56,750 bases of DNA from Marinicella pacifica (lineage in GTDB: Bacteria > Pseudomonadota > Gammaproteobacteria > Xanthomonadales > Marinicellaceae). The stretch's first letter is position 1. Each line of letters opens with the position of its first letter. The stretch lies in contig NZ_BMEO01000014.1 of the NCBI RefSeq assembly GCF_014636635.1, positions 1 through 56,750 on the forward strand, in the 5' to 3' direction. Both the position numbers and the translations under genes were made by a program. This document shows, in pieces, positions 17,326 through 26,172 of this stretch. The notes below the pieces were generated by a model. That model saw only the letters and a list, made by a program, of their open reading frames with translations. It was not told where the DNA came from and did not search any database.

Positions 17326-18720
17326 ATGAGTCAAATAATTACCAAAAACCCATACAGCCATAAGACAATTCAAAAATACGCACTATTTAGCCAAAAAACC
17401 ATGTTACAAGCCCTACAACGGGCTGATGACCGCTTTAATTTCTGGCGCCACACAAATTTTGATGAACGTGCCGATTTAATGTATCAACTCGCCCGTTTAT
17501 TAAAAAAACAAAAACGGGCTTTAGCCGAATTAATCACGCAGGAAATGGGCAAGACTATTAATGAGTCAGTTGCTGAAATCGAAAAATGTGCCTGGGTCTG
17601 TGAATATTATGCCGAACATGCCGGCGATTTCTTAAAAGACCGTATCATCAGCACTGACGCCCAAACCAGCTTTATCCGCCATGAACCGATGGGTGCCGTC
17701 CTGGCCGTGATGCCATGGAACTATCCTTTTTGGCAGGTGTTTCGTTTTGCCGCACCGGCTTTAATGGCCGGTAATGTGGGCTTGTTAAAACATGCTTCCA
17801 ATGTGACCGGTTGCGCGCTTAAAATTGCCGAACTGATTCAACAGGCGGGCTTTGAAGAAGGCTGTTTTCAAACTTTGCTTATTGATCATGATTTAACCGC
17901 AGAACTGATTAAACAACCGAAATTAAAAGCCGTGACGGTCACCGGCAGTGAGGCTGCCGGGCGTAAAATTGCCGCCAAAGCAGGGAAAAACCTGAAAAAA
18001 ACTGTACTCGAACTCGGCGGTTCAAACGCTTTTGTGGTGCTGGCCGATGCCAATTTGGATAACATCATAAACACTGCTGTCACCGCCCGTTTTCAAAACA
18101 CAGGACAAAGCTGCATTGCCGCAAAACGTTTTATTGTCGAAGCATCCATTTATGATGAATTTTTAGAACGGTTTAAAAACAAGGTCGAACAACTGAAATG
18201 TGGCGATCCCATGGATGAGGCCACCAGCCTTGGACCGATGGCACGTGCTGATTTGGCCGAAGAACTGGCCGATCAGTTACAACGTTCGGTTCAGCAAGGC
18301 GCTAAAATCCTCATCGGCGGCGAGCAATCCAAAACCCGCTTTCAAGCCACCATCGTCACCAATGTCACTGTTAATACGCCACTGATGCAGGAAGAAACCT
18401 TTGGGCCGGTGGCCCCGGTGTTTAAAGCCAAAGACGACGAGCACGCGCTGAAAGTCGCAGCGGCCACCCGATATGGCCTGGGCGTGACCGTTTGTACCCG
18501 TGATCCAGAGACCATTTTGAAGCAACTGCACCGTTTTCCCGATGGCGCGGTATTTATCAATGAACTGGTTAAATCTGATCCCCGACTGCCTTTTGGCGGT
18601 ACCGGTATTTCCGGTTACGGCCGGGAGTTATCACGACCCGGCATCAAAGAATTTATCAACCAGAAAACCGTATATGTGAAAACAGGTCAACGCCTGAGAA
18701 ACGATAATTTTATGGTGTAA
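17326..18720 (+). CDS. NAD(P)-dependent succinate-semialdehyde dehydrogenase (Sad/YneI-like)
   Basis: 464 residues from ATG 17326; an ATG at 17302 would add eight residues, and neither has a strong ribosome site. This is an aldehyde dehydrogenase: the cofactor region is AVMPWNYPFWQVFR and VTVTGSEAAGRK, the general base Glu is in LELGGSNAFVV, and the nucleophile Cys in NTGQSCIAAKRF. The closest recalled match is E. coli Sad, with shared MPWNYPFWQV and LKHASNVTGCA. It would oxidise succinate semialdehyde to succinate in the cytoplasm. Its last 11 bases overlap a convergent lipoprotein gene. Confidence 0.9.
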   Translation: MSQIITKNPYSHKTIQKYALFSQKTMLQALQRADDRFNFWRHTNFDERADLMYQLARLLKKQKRALAELITQEMGKTINESVAEIEKCAWVCEYYAEHAGDFLKDRIISTDAQTSFIRHEPMGAVLAVMPWNYPFWQVFRFAAPALMAGNVGLLKHASNVTGCALKIAELIQQAGFEEGCFQTLLIDHDLTAELIKQPKLKAVTVTGSEAAGRKIAAKAGKNLKKTVLELGGSNAFVVLADANLDNIINTAVTARFQNTGQSCIAAKRFIVEASIYDEFLERFKNKVEQLKCGDPMDEATSLGPMARADLAEELADQLQRSVQQGAKILIGGEQSKTRFQATIVTNVTVNTPLMQEETFGPVAPVFKAKDDEHALKVAAATRYGLGVTVCTRDPETILKQLHRFPDGAVFINELVKSDPRLPFGGTGISGYGRELSRPGIKEFINQKTVYVKTGQRLRNDNFMV

Positions 18721-19528
18721 CCGGGAAGTCTTTAAAAAAATTATTAAGTCCATTGTCACTGCTGCGGGTTAAATCACCTAAGGTATAATTTTTCCACATC
18801 ACTTTGCCGGTTTCGTTGGAAAACAATAAAGCGGTGCTGTGAGGACGTCCCATGGGCACTGCCACCCCGATAAAAGCACCGCTGGTGGCACCCAAAGTAA
18901 GTCCTGCAGTAACCACGCTCATACCCATGGCTTTGACAAAGGACACCCGAGGCACAAGCACCCGCACATGTAATATGGCTACCTTATCCCGAAAATTATG
19001 TTCTTCAACAATTGCATCTTCCGATGTTGGCCATAAGTTGACCGGCGTTAAACGAACCCGGTTCAGATAATTGAGGGTGTCTTCAGACACATCGGTGGTG
19101 GCAATGCGTTGTGCCTCAATATAGGAATGAATTAATTCATCCTGAACTGCACCGGGATACGAACTGGTCAGATAAAAGGGCGGGTAAATCAGGTCTTCTA
19201 ACAATTCATTATTCTGATAATACTCAAAACCCCACTCAGGATTAAAACCCAAACCACTGGCCAGCAGGGCAAATTCAAACCGGCCACTGTAACCTTTGTC
19301 CTGCAACACACGGCTGATATCAGCTTGTAACACCGCGGCGCGTTTTTGGTTGTCGGTCATGTTGTAATCAAACACCTCACCCACATCATCCACAAATTGG
19401 GTGAAATCAAGCACCACCAATAATCGATCGATGCTCTCAGGCGGAAAATCATCCGGGCGGTAACTGTATTTGGGCGCGCAGGCAGATAAAACCAGAACCA
19501 TGGCCACAAATAAAACTCTTTTTATCAT
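18710..19528 (-). CDS. Predicted lipoprotein of unknown function
   Basis: 272 residues from MIKRVLFVAMVLVLSACAP, where LSAC is a lipobox; five extra codons are possible upstream. Mature-protein features include the region LLVVLDFTQFVDDVGEVFDY, a Tyr/Pro-rich middle, and a Gly-rich hydrophobic stretch (GLTLGATSGAFIGVAVPMG) that could lie in the membrane. A late segment RPHSTALLFSNETGKVMW may be a small beta-domain. I recognise no named family. It converges with the aldehyde dehydrogenase and is divergent from another lipoprotein gene about 120 bp away. Confidence 0.75.
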   Translation of the reverse strand: MIKRVLFVAMVLVLSACAPKYSYRPDDFPPESIDRLLVVLDFTQFVDDVGEVFDYNMTDNQKRAAVLQADISRVLQDKGYSGRFEFALLASGLGFNPEWGFEYYQNNELLEDLIYPPFYLTSSYPGAVQDELIHSYIEAQRIATTDVSEDTLNYLNRVRLTPVNLWPTSEDAIVEEHNFRDKVAILHVRVLVPRVSFVKAMGMSVVTAGLTLGATSGAFIGVAVPMGRPHSTALLFSNETGKVMWKNYTLGDLTRSSDNGLNNFFKDFPVTP

Positions 19529-19650
19529 GGAATCTTTCGGCAAGAAATGGACAGTTTATCACAGTATAAAATACTTTATTGAGACCTAAAGCCTTAGTTT
19601 TTATTGTTGTTTTATGGCATACTGTTAAATATTTTATTCGGTTATATGCC

Positions 19651-20058
19651 ATGAAAAAACTGGTGATTATTGTGGTTCTGCTGGCTTTGTTACAGGCCTG
19701 TGGCGGTCGCATGAGCAAAAAACAAAATTTAGATCACACCTTGTATCAATACGCCAAAGTGATGCGTTGGGCTGATTTTGACCAGGCCTTGAATTTCATG
19801 GACCCCAAAGCAGATGAGGATGTGATGCCCACCGAACTCGAACTGAACCGTTTTAAACAATTTGGCGTCAGTTCTTATGTACCCCGTCCCATTTTGCCCG
19901 GCCCCGATGAAAACAGCATTATCCAAACCGTTGAACTTAAACTGTATAACATCCACACCAAACGCGAAAAAGTGGTGATTGACAAACAAGTGTGGCGTTA
20001 TGATGAGGAACAAAAACGCTGGTTCTTAGATTCCGGCTTACCGGACATCACCCACTGA
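19651..20058 (+). CDS. Small predicted lipoprotein of unknown function
   Basis: 135 residues. The start MKKLVIIVVLLALLQACGG has lipobox LQAC (Cys17); the frame is open further upstream but without a signal peptide. The rest (KVMRWADFDQALNFMDPKA, then VELKLYNIHTKREKVVIDK and VWRYDEEQKRWFLDSGLP) looks like an NTF2-type fold with a long terminal hairpin, similar in style to the lipoprotein at 10975. Its stop lies 1 bp before the folB start, so the two are probably co-transcribed. Confidence 0.75.
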   Translation: MKKLVIIVVLLALLQACGGRMSKKQNLDHTLYQYAKVMRWADFDQALNFMDPKADEDVMPTELELNRFKQFGVSSYVPRPILPGPDENSIIQTVELKLYNIHTKREKVVIDKQVWRYDEEQKRWFLDSGLPDITH

Positions 20059-20059
20059 C

Positions 20060-20410
20060 GTGGATGCCATCACCATTGAGAATTTTCGTGCTGATACCAC
20101 CATCGGTGTGCATGACTGGGAGCAACAACAAAAACAGCCGATTATCGTGAACCTGAGGCTTGAATGTGATTGTCAGGAAGCCGCTGACAGCGATAATATT
20201 GCTGATGCTTTGGATTATTTCACTCTCACAGAACACCTTAAGGCGTTTTTAGCACACAATAAATGTGCACTGATTGAATATTTAGCCCAACAATTAATTG
20301 ATGAAATATTTAAGGTATTCCCGAAAGTCATGGCGATTGATTTACACCTGCAGAAACCTGAAGCTATAAACAATGCCCTGGTGGGTGTCAAACTACACCG
20401 TCAACGTTAA
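20060..20410 (+). CDS. folB: Dihydroneopterin aldolase
   Basis: 116 residues from a GTG codon one base after the previous stop; no in-frame ATG precedes IENFRADTTIGVHDWEQ. FolB converts 7,8-dihydroneopterin to 6-hydroxymethyl-dihydropterin and glycolaldehyde in folate synthesis. The family N-terminus with the GVHDWE motif, the Tyr/Thr region DYFTLTEHL, and a lysine-containing C-terminal strand (LHLQKPEAI) are all present. The first pathway enzyme of this organism, FolE2, is at 34463. Its final 4 bases overlap rlmB on the other strand. Confidence 0.93.
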   Translation: MDAITIENFRADTTIGVHDWEQQQKQPIIVNLRLECDCQEAADSDNIADALDYFTLTEHLKAFLAHNKCALIEYLAQQLIDEIFKVFPKVMAIDLHLQKPEAINNALVGVKLHRQR

Positions 20411-21147
20411 CTTTTTTGGCTGCGCTGGCGCACCGCCTCGAACAACACCACCCCGGTGGCCACCGCCACATTCAAAGAATCCCAGTCAGCGGACATCGGA
20501 ATATGCACCAAATGGTCACATGTTTGTTTCACCAGGTGACGCAAACCGGTGCCTTCATTGCCCATCACCAAAGCCACCGAGCCGGTCAGTGATTGCTGAT
20601 AAATAGATGTACTGCCGGTATCACAATCGGTGCCATACACCCAGACACCGGCGGCTTTAATAATCTCCAAAGCCCGCGCCATATTACTGACCTGATAAAT
20701 GTCTAAATGAGCAATGGCGCCGGCCGCGGTTTTATGGGTTGTGGCAGTAATCGGGGCGGATTGATTTTTACTGATAATCACCGCAGTAACACCGGCCGCC
20801 GCTGCACTGCGCAGACAGGCACCCAAATTACGCGGATCTTCCAAACCATCCAAAACCAGAATCAACGGCACTTGCCAGTCATTGACATCGTTTTTTAATT
20901 GACGCTCAGTTTTTAAGGCCGCCTGAGCTATTTCGGCCACCACGCCCTGGTGTTTTTCTGCGCACATTTGATCCAAATGCGCAGTCGAAACAGATTCCAC
21001 TGAAATCACATGATGCCTGTCCAATAATTGTTTTAATTTTTGTAACCGCTTGTTGTTGCTGTCCTTTTGGAGCCAGACCTTGTCCACCGCTTCACCGGCT
21101 TTAAACGCCTGCTCAACCGCATGAATACCAAAAATAATCCGGCGCAT
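20407..21147 (-). CDS. rlmB: 23S rRNA (guanosine-2251-2'-O)-methyltransferase RlmB
   Basis: 246 residues, usual length. An N-terminal L30e-like substrate-binding domain (FGIHAVEQAFKAG) is followed by a SPOUT methyltransferase with the knot motifs NLGACLRSAAAAGV, VMGNEGTGLRHLV and LNVAVATGVVLFE. It methylates the ribose of G2251 in the 23S rRNA P-loop during ribosome assembly. It begins 3 bp after rnr, the conserved rnr-rlmB pair of many gammaproteobacteria, consistent with a ribosome and RNA maintenance operon. Confidence 0.95.
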   Translation of the reverse strand: MRRIIFGIHAVEQAFKAGEAVDKVWLQKDSNNKRLQKLKQLLDRHHVISVESVSTAHLDQMCAEKHQGVVAEIAQAALKTERQLKNDVNDWQVPLILVLDGLEDPRNLGACLRSAAAAGVTAVIISKNQSAPITATTHKTAAGAIAHLDIYQVSNMARALEIIKAAGVWVYGTDCDTGSTSIYQQSLTGSVALVMGNEGTGLRHLVKQTCDHLVHIPMSADWDSLNVAVATGVVLFEAVRQRSQKS

Positions 21148-21150
21148 GGT

Positions 21151-23328
21151 TTAGGCTTTACCCACAAATTCAAAATCAATTTTTCGATCATCCACATCCA
21201 CATGCGCAATCTTGATGTTGAGTTTATCAGTTAAACGAAAACGCGTTCCGCTGCGCTCACCCACCAGCTGATGTTTCACTGGATCAAACTGATAATAATC
21301 GTTGGGCAGCGAAGTCACATGAATCAGGCCGTCCACCTGATACTGCTCTAACTGCACAAACAAACCAAATCGGGTGACGCCGGAAACTTTACCGGCCATG
21401 GTGTCACCGACAAACTGCTGCATAAACAAACACTTCAGTCGGGCATCCACTTCCCGCGAGGCTTTTTCCGCTCGACGTTCAGTCATGGAACATTGCTCAC
21501 AGCGTTCAGCAGCCTGTTCATGGCTGTAAAAATACGGCTTGTTTTTATGATAAACAATGTGATTAATGGCGCGATGGACCATCAAATCGGGATAACGCCG
21601 AATCGGCGAGGTGAAATGCGCATAATGACTTAGAGCCAGACCAAAGTGACCACAATTTTCGGCTTCATAAGTCGCCAGTGACTGACTGCGCAGCATCACC
21701 TGTTCAATCAAATCCGCATCTTCCCGGTGTTGGATTTTATCCAGTAAACGGGTGAAATCTTTGGGCGTCGGGTCTTCTTTAAAATCCGGACGAATACCCA
21801 AACCTTTTAAGAAAGCCAGTAAATCTTTGACTTTGGTTTCTGGCGGTGGATTATGACATCGAAAAGCTGCCGGCATCTTATGCTTTTCCAGAAACCGGGC
21901 CGCACAGACATTGGCGGCAATCATAAAATTCTCAATCAGTTTATGGGCATCATTGCGTTCGTATTGCTGAATATCATCCACCATGCCATCTTCACCAATG
22001 TGGATATTGACATCGGTGGAATGAAACTCAATACCACCACGGGCATGTTTTTGTTGCTGCAATATATGATAAAGACGGTATTGATGGGTCAACGATTCTG
22101 TGACTTTCTTTGACCACTGATTGGGATTTTTATTCGTGTCCAGAAACTGCCAGACATCATTATAGGTGCAGCGGGCATGGGAGCGCATCAACCCGCGATA
22201 AAATTCATAACTTTGCACCTCACCGGCGCCATCAATGTGCATTTCACAGACCATGGATAACCGGTCCTGGTCAGGATTTAAAGAACAAATCCCGTTGGAT
22301 AATTCCAGCGGCAACATCGGAATCACTTTACCGGGAAAATACACCGACGTCCCTCGGTGATAGGCTTCCCTGTCTAAGACACTGTCGGGTTTAACATAAT
22401 GCGACACATCGGCAATCGCCACCAGGAGCTTATAGCCATTGTTTGTGGGTTCTACATACACCGCATCATCAAAGTCCCGGGAATCCTCACCATCGATGGT
22501 AATCAACGGTATTTCGCGAATGTCTTTATGGGGTCCAAGGGCTTTGTAATCCACATCCTTAGGGATTGTGTCACGTATTTTTTCCACCTCAGCCGGCCAC
22601 TCATGCGGCAAACTTTCACTGACAATGGTTAACTGCATTGACAACTCATGGTTAAGCTGCTGTCCCAATACCGCAATCACTTCACCAAAAGCCGGCCGGT
22701 TTTGATAGGGGTATTTTTTAATATTGACAATCACATAATCATTATTCTGCGCACCATGCAGCGACTCATTGGGCACCATGATGTTATCGATGGAATTATT
22801 ATCGGCTTTAAGATATGCCAGTCCTTCTTCATGTATCAGTTTACCCGCCACCGTGGTGTGGGCACGCTTAATCACCTCAACGATAAAAGCTTCGCTTTTC
22901 TTCGCTTTGGCATCACTGACCTGAACATCGGCCACCACCACATCACCATCCATCACCATACGCATCTGGCGCGGCGTGATAAAGGCATCGTAATCTAATT
23001 CATCAGACACCAAAAAACCAAAGCCATCAGCATGGGCACTGACACGGCCCTGAATCAGTTGCAGTTTTTTTCGCACACCATAACCCCCGCGCCGGTTTTG
23101 AATAAGCTGACCATCACGCACCATGCTTCTTAACCGTGCTTCCAGACCGGCCATCTGTTGCTCATTCTGAATACCGATTTTGTCAGCAATGGCATCTTGT
23201 TTTAGGAATTTTTTCTCACCGTCGAGAAAATTCATAAGGGCCGAACGACTGGGAATCGGGTGGTCGTATTTTTTTGCCTGTGCAGCAAATTCAGGATCAT
23301 TGATATTAAATGGATTTTTCATAGCCAT
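21151..23328 (-). CDS. rnr: Exoribonuclease R (RNase R)
   Basis: 725 residues from the ATG at 23328; an in-frame ATG at 23364 would add 12 residues that do not resemble RNase R. Domains in order: winged-helix (about 20-90), two cold-shock domains (about 90-230), the RNB catalytic domain with GEDSRDFDDAVYVE carrying the metal-binding aspartates, and a C-terminal S1 domain (RFGLFVQLEQYQVDGLIHV). It degrades structured RNA 3'-5'. The lysine-rich tail of the E. coli enzyme is missing. Co-transcribed with rlmB; divergent from ubiK with a short shared promoter region. Confidence 0.95.
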   Translation of the reverse strand: MAMKNPFNINDPEFAAQAKKYDHPIPSRSALMNFLDGEKKFLKQDAIADKIGIQNEQQMAGLEARLRSMVRDGQLIQNRRGGYGVRKKLQLIQGRVSAHADGFGFLVSDELDYDAFITPRQMRMVMDGDVVVADVQVSDAKAKKSEAFIVEVIKRAHTTVAGKLIHEEGLAYLKADNNSIDNIMVPNESLHGAQNNDYVIVNIKKYPYQNRPAFGEVIAVLGQQLNHELSMQLTIVSESLPHEWPAEVEKIRDTIPKDVDYKALGPHKDIREIPLITIDGEDSRDFDDAVYVEPTNNGYKLLVAIADVSHYVKPDSVLDREAYHRGTSVYFPGKVIPMLPLELSNGICSLNPDQDRLSMVCEMHIDGAGEVQSYEFYRGLMRSHARCTYNDVWQFLDTNKNPNQWSKKVTESLTHQYRLYHILQQQKHARGGIEFHSTDVNIHIGEDGMVDDIQQYERNDAHKLIENFMIAANVCAARFLEKHKMPAAFRCHNPPPETKVKDLLAFLKGLGIRPDFKEDPTPKDFTRLLDKIQHREDADLIEQVMLRSQSLATYEAENCGHFGLALSHYAHFTSPIRRYPDLMVHRAINHIVYHKNKPYFYSHEQAAERCEQCSMTERRAEKASREVDARLKCLFMQQFVGDTMAGKVSGVTRFGLFVQLEQYQVDGLIHVTSLPNDYYQFDPVKHQLVGERSGTRFRLTDKLNIKIAHVDVDDRKIDFEFVGKA

Positions 23329-23419
23329 ATTATAACAACCAAACACCCGTTCTATAGACCTCATGACTTCTTTAATCCTTAAATAATGTTAAAATGACAG
23401 TTTTTAATTTCCAATTACC

Positions 23420-23662
23420 ATGATTAAAGCCGAAGTTGTCGAAGACATTGTCAATAAAGTGGATCAATTTATTCCTGAAGACTTAAAAACCATGCGCCAG
23501 GAATTCAAACAAAACATGAAAGCGGTACTGACGGCAAGTCTGCAAAAAGCCGATTTAGTCACCCGCGAAGAATTTGATGTGCAAAAAGCCGTGCTGGCCA
23601 AAACACGTGCCAAATTAGAGGCTTTAGAAAAGCAGCTGGATGACATGAAGCTCGCTGAATAA
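23420..23662 (+). CDS. ubiK: Ubiquinone biosynthesis accessory factor UbiK (BMFP domain)
   Basis: 80 residues. UbiK/YqiC proteins form coiled-coil trimers at the membrane, bind UbiJ and help the aerobic ubiquinone-synthesis enzymes. The shape is typical: a short N-terminal amphipathic helix (EVVEDIVNKVDQFIPEDL) and a C-terminal coiled coil (REEFDVQKAVLAKTRAKLEA) ending in acidic-basic repeats. It is alone and divergent from rnr. Confidence 0.93.
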   Translation: MIKAEVVEDIVNKVDQFIPEDLKTMRQEFKQNMKAVLTASLQKADLVTREEFDVQKAVLAKTRAKLEALEKQLDDMKLAE

Positions 23663-23755
23663 GCGATTTATTTGGTCCCGGCGTATGCAATAGCACAAAT
23701 AAAGATGGCGCTTACAGGCGTTTTCCGTTAAAATTCTGCTTCTTTTTTTCAAAAT

Positions 23756-23769
23756 GGCGAGTTCTCGCC
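23756..23769 (+). other. Perfect hairpin in the leader of the DEAD-box helicase gene
   Basis: GGCGAG-TT-CTCGCC forms a 6-bp stem with a 2-base spacer 21 bases upstream of the helicase ATG. It sits in a 128-bp gap that has a T-rich tract just before it. It is too close to the start to be a terminator of ubiK alone, so a leader structure is as likely. Confidence 0.45.
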
Positions 23770-23790
23770 GTTTCTTAATACCTTATCACT

Positions 23791-25407
23791 ATGAATTTTA
23801 ACCAACTTGATTTGCCCACGGCAATTTTAGATGCTGTGCGCGAACAAGGCTACAGCACCCCGTCACCCATACAAGCGCAAGCCATTCCGCTGGTATTACA
23901 GGGCCACGATGTGATGGCCGCGGCTCAAACGGGTACCGGTAAAACTGCCGGCTTTACCCTGCCCTTACTCAGCCGGCTGTCCAATGCCAATCGGGTCGGC
24001 TTTAATCAGGCCCGTGCCTTAATTCTCACACCCACCCGGGAACTGGCGGCACAGGTGGCTGAAAGTGTCTGTACCTATGGTCAAAATTTACCGTTACGTT
24101 CAGCGGTTGTGTTTGGCGGTGTCAAAATTAACCCACAAATGCAAAAACTCAGACGCGGTGTTGATATTTTGATTGCCACACCCGGACGCTTACTGGATTT
24201 ATACAGCCAAAACGCGGTGCGATTCGATGAACTGGAAGTGCTGATACTGGACGAAGCCGATCGCATGTTGGACATGGGTTTTATCCACGATTTAAAGCGC
24301 ATCGTCAAATTACTGCCCAAGGACAGGCAAACCTTAATGTTTTCAGCGACTTTTTCAGGCGATATCCGGCAACTGGCAAAAACCTTTATGAAACACCCGA
24401 AAGAAATATCTGTCAGCCCGGAAGTGACCTCCGCCGAAAGTGTCCAACAAACGCTTTATCCGGTGGATAAAAAACGCAAGTCTGAGTTACTGCTGCATTT
24501 AATCGGTCAAAATAACTGGCAACAGGTGCTGGTTTTTTGCCGCACCAAACACGGTGCCAACCGCTTATCGGAATATTTATCAAAATTTGGCGTTCGAGCC
24601 ACCGCCATTCATGGCAATAAAACCCAGGCCGCACGCACCCGCGCACTCGACGACTTTAAACGGGGTAAGGCTTCCGTGTTAGTGGCCACTGACATTGCCG
24701 CCCGTGGCATTGATATTGATACCCTGCCGCATGTGATTAATTATGATTTACCCCAGGTCCCTGAAGATTATGTCCATCGCATTGGTCGTACCGGTCGTGC
24801 CGGTGCCGAAGGCGAAGCCATCTCACTGGTCAGTGCCGATGAAGCCAAACAACTGTTCGCCATTGAACGTTTGTTAAAAAATCACATTAACCGTGAACTT
24901 ATTGATGGCTTTGAACCCGGCCATGATGTCCCTGAATCCGACCGCAGCGGAAGCGGACGCCCCAAAAAGACAAAACCGATTACAAAAGAAAACCAAAACT
25001 TTAAGAAAAAACGTTCAACCGCGAAAAAAAGAAGCCATCAAGATAAGTCACCTCTGAGCGATGAACAAACCACCGGTTCAACAAAATTCAAAAAGCCTTA
25101 TAAAAAAAATAAAATAAACAAGGACAGACCTAACACCGAAGGTTCCCGATTGAATAAATCGAAACGTTTACGGCGAAAAAACACACCTTTTAGCGATGTC
25201 CCCAAAAACGGTAAAAAATCTGCAAAGCGCAAAAAAGCGAGCGGCGGTTCCGGCGAAACATCAAAATCAAAGCCTCAAAAAGACCCTCAAATTTCACCGA
25301 AATTGATTGCTAAAAACAGTCCTAAAACTTCTGCTAAAGATCGCTTTCAAGGTTCCAGGATTAACCCAAATAAAGCGACTACTCAACGAAATTCGACTAA
25401 ATCATGA
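23791..25407 (+). CDS. DEAD-box RNA helicase (RhlE-like) with basic C-terminal tail
   Basis: 538 residues. All helicase motifs are in place: Q motif region [13 protein letters not shown], motif I AQTGTGKT, Ia [21 protein letters not shown], and [12 protein letters not shown]. The core ends near residue 375. A Lys/Ser/Asn-rich, probably disordered tail of about 150 residues follows and likely binds RNA. RhlE-type helicases remodel RNA in ribosome assembly, RNA decay and cold adaptation. A small hairpin precedes its start. It converges with the amidotransferase gene, overlapping by 6 bp. Confidence 0.93.
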   Translation: MNFNQLDLPTAILDAVREQGYSTPSPIQAQAIPLVLQGHDVMAAAQTGTGKTAGFTLPLLSRLSNANRVGFNQARALILTPTRELAAQVAESVCTYGQNLPLRSAVVFGGVKINPQMQKLRRGVDILIATPGRLLDLYSQNAVRFDELEVLILDEADRMLDMGFIHDLKRIVKLLPKDRQTLMFSATFSGDIRQLAKTFMKHPKEISVSPEVTSAESVQQTLYPVDKKRKSELLLHLIGQNNWQQVLVFCRTKHGANRLSEYLSKFGVRATAIHGNKTQAARTRALDDFKRGKASVLVATDIAARGIDIDTLPHVINYDLPQVPEDYVHRIGRTGRAGAEGEAISLVSADEAKQLFAIERLLKNHINRELIDGFEPGHDVPESDRSGSGRPKKTKPITKENQNFKKKRSTAKKRSHQDKSPLSDEQTTGSTKFKKPYKKNKINKDRPNTEGSRLNKSKRLRRKNTPFSDVPKNGKKSAKRKKASGGSGETSKSKPQKDPQISPKLIAKNSPKTSAKDRFQGSRINPNKATTQRNSTKS

Positions 25408-26142
25408 TGTCATTGTGGACGTGATTTCGACAAATCGAGACAGTATGTTACCGGCGCGGGGACAGTCTTTGAGTTGGGTTAATAGTTTTTCGGGTTGCAA
25501 ACCTTCTGCTTTATAAGCGTCACTGCGTTGTTTGATGTAGGCGGCAGTGATTTCGGCATTCCATTCGGGGTGGTACTGAACACCCCAGATAAAATCCCGG
25601 AAACGGAATAGATGGTTGGTATCGGCTTCGGTTCGTCCAAAGACCCGGCTGTCAGACGGCGGTGTTAAGATGACTTGTGAATGCGACACCAACACATCCA
25701 CCTGTGGCTGCGGCAGTACTTGGAATAGCGGATCTTCAACGCTATTGGCTGTTAATTGACATTGGCTTAAACCGATGCGACGGCCTTTAGGGTTATAACC
25801 AACCTCTCCGCCAAGCATATCGGCCAGCAGCTGATGGCCAAAACAGACACCCAACATCGGTATTTTATGGGGCAGGGTTTGGCGCAGCCAAGCCTGGGTT
25901 TTGCGCACCCAGTCATCACCTTCTGTGACCATGGCTTTGGATCCTGTGATCAGCAGACCCGCGTAGGTATCCACTGCGTGCTTCAGTGGCGGCAGGGTTG
26001 CACCGTGATGAACATTAATCACATCAACGCAACCGGCATCCACATCCATGCCGGCAATAAACCAGTCAGCAAAGGCTTCACCATGGGGGGCAGCCAATGG
26101 TACCGGATCGCCGGTTTGGATAATCAAATATCGGTTTTTCAT
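25402..26142 (-). CDS. Class I glutamine amidotransferase-like protein
   Basis: 246 residues. The triad of class I amidotransferases is visible: nucleophile Cys in [16 protein letters not shown] and the His/Glu pair in [11 protein letters not shown]. The fold starts with [15 protein letters not shown]. No synthetase domain is attached, so it is a stand-alone GMP synthase-like amidotransferase; such proteins often act as gamma-glutamyl hydrolases. The substrate is unknown. It is the last of a seven-gene minus-strand run and starts 30 bp after the GspE-like gene. Confidence 0.85.
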   Translation of the reverse strand: MKNRYLIIQTGDPVPLAAPHGEAFADWFIAGMDVDAGCVDVINVHHGATLPPLKHAVDTYAGLLITGSKAMVTEGDDWVRKTQAWLRQTLPHKIPMLGVCFGHQLLADMLGGEVGYNPKGRRIGLSQCQLTANSVEDPLFQVLPQPQVDVLVSHSQVILTPPSDSRVFGRTEADTNHLFRFRDFIWGVQYHPEWNAEITAAYIKQRSDAYKAEGLQPEKLLTQLKDCPRAGNILSRFVEITSTMTS

Positions 26143-26172
26143 AGAAATAACATAGGGTTGACTTGGGTTAAA

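Noticed and set aside
23329-23334. TATAAT on the minus strand beside the rnr start
   Set aside because: It abuts the ATG, so a transcript from it would begin inside the gene.
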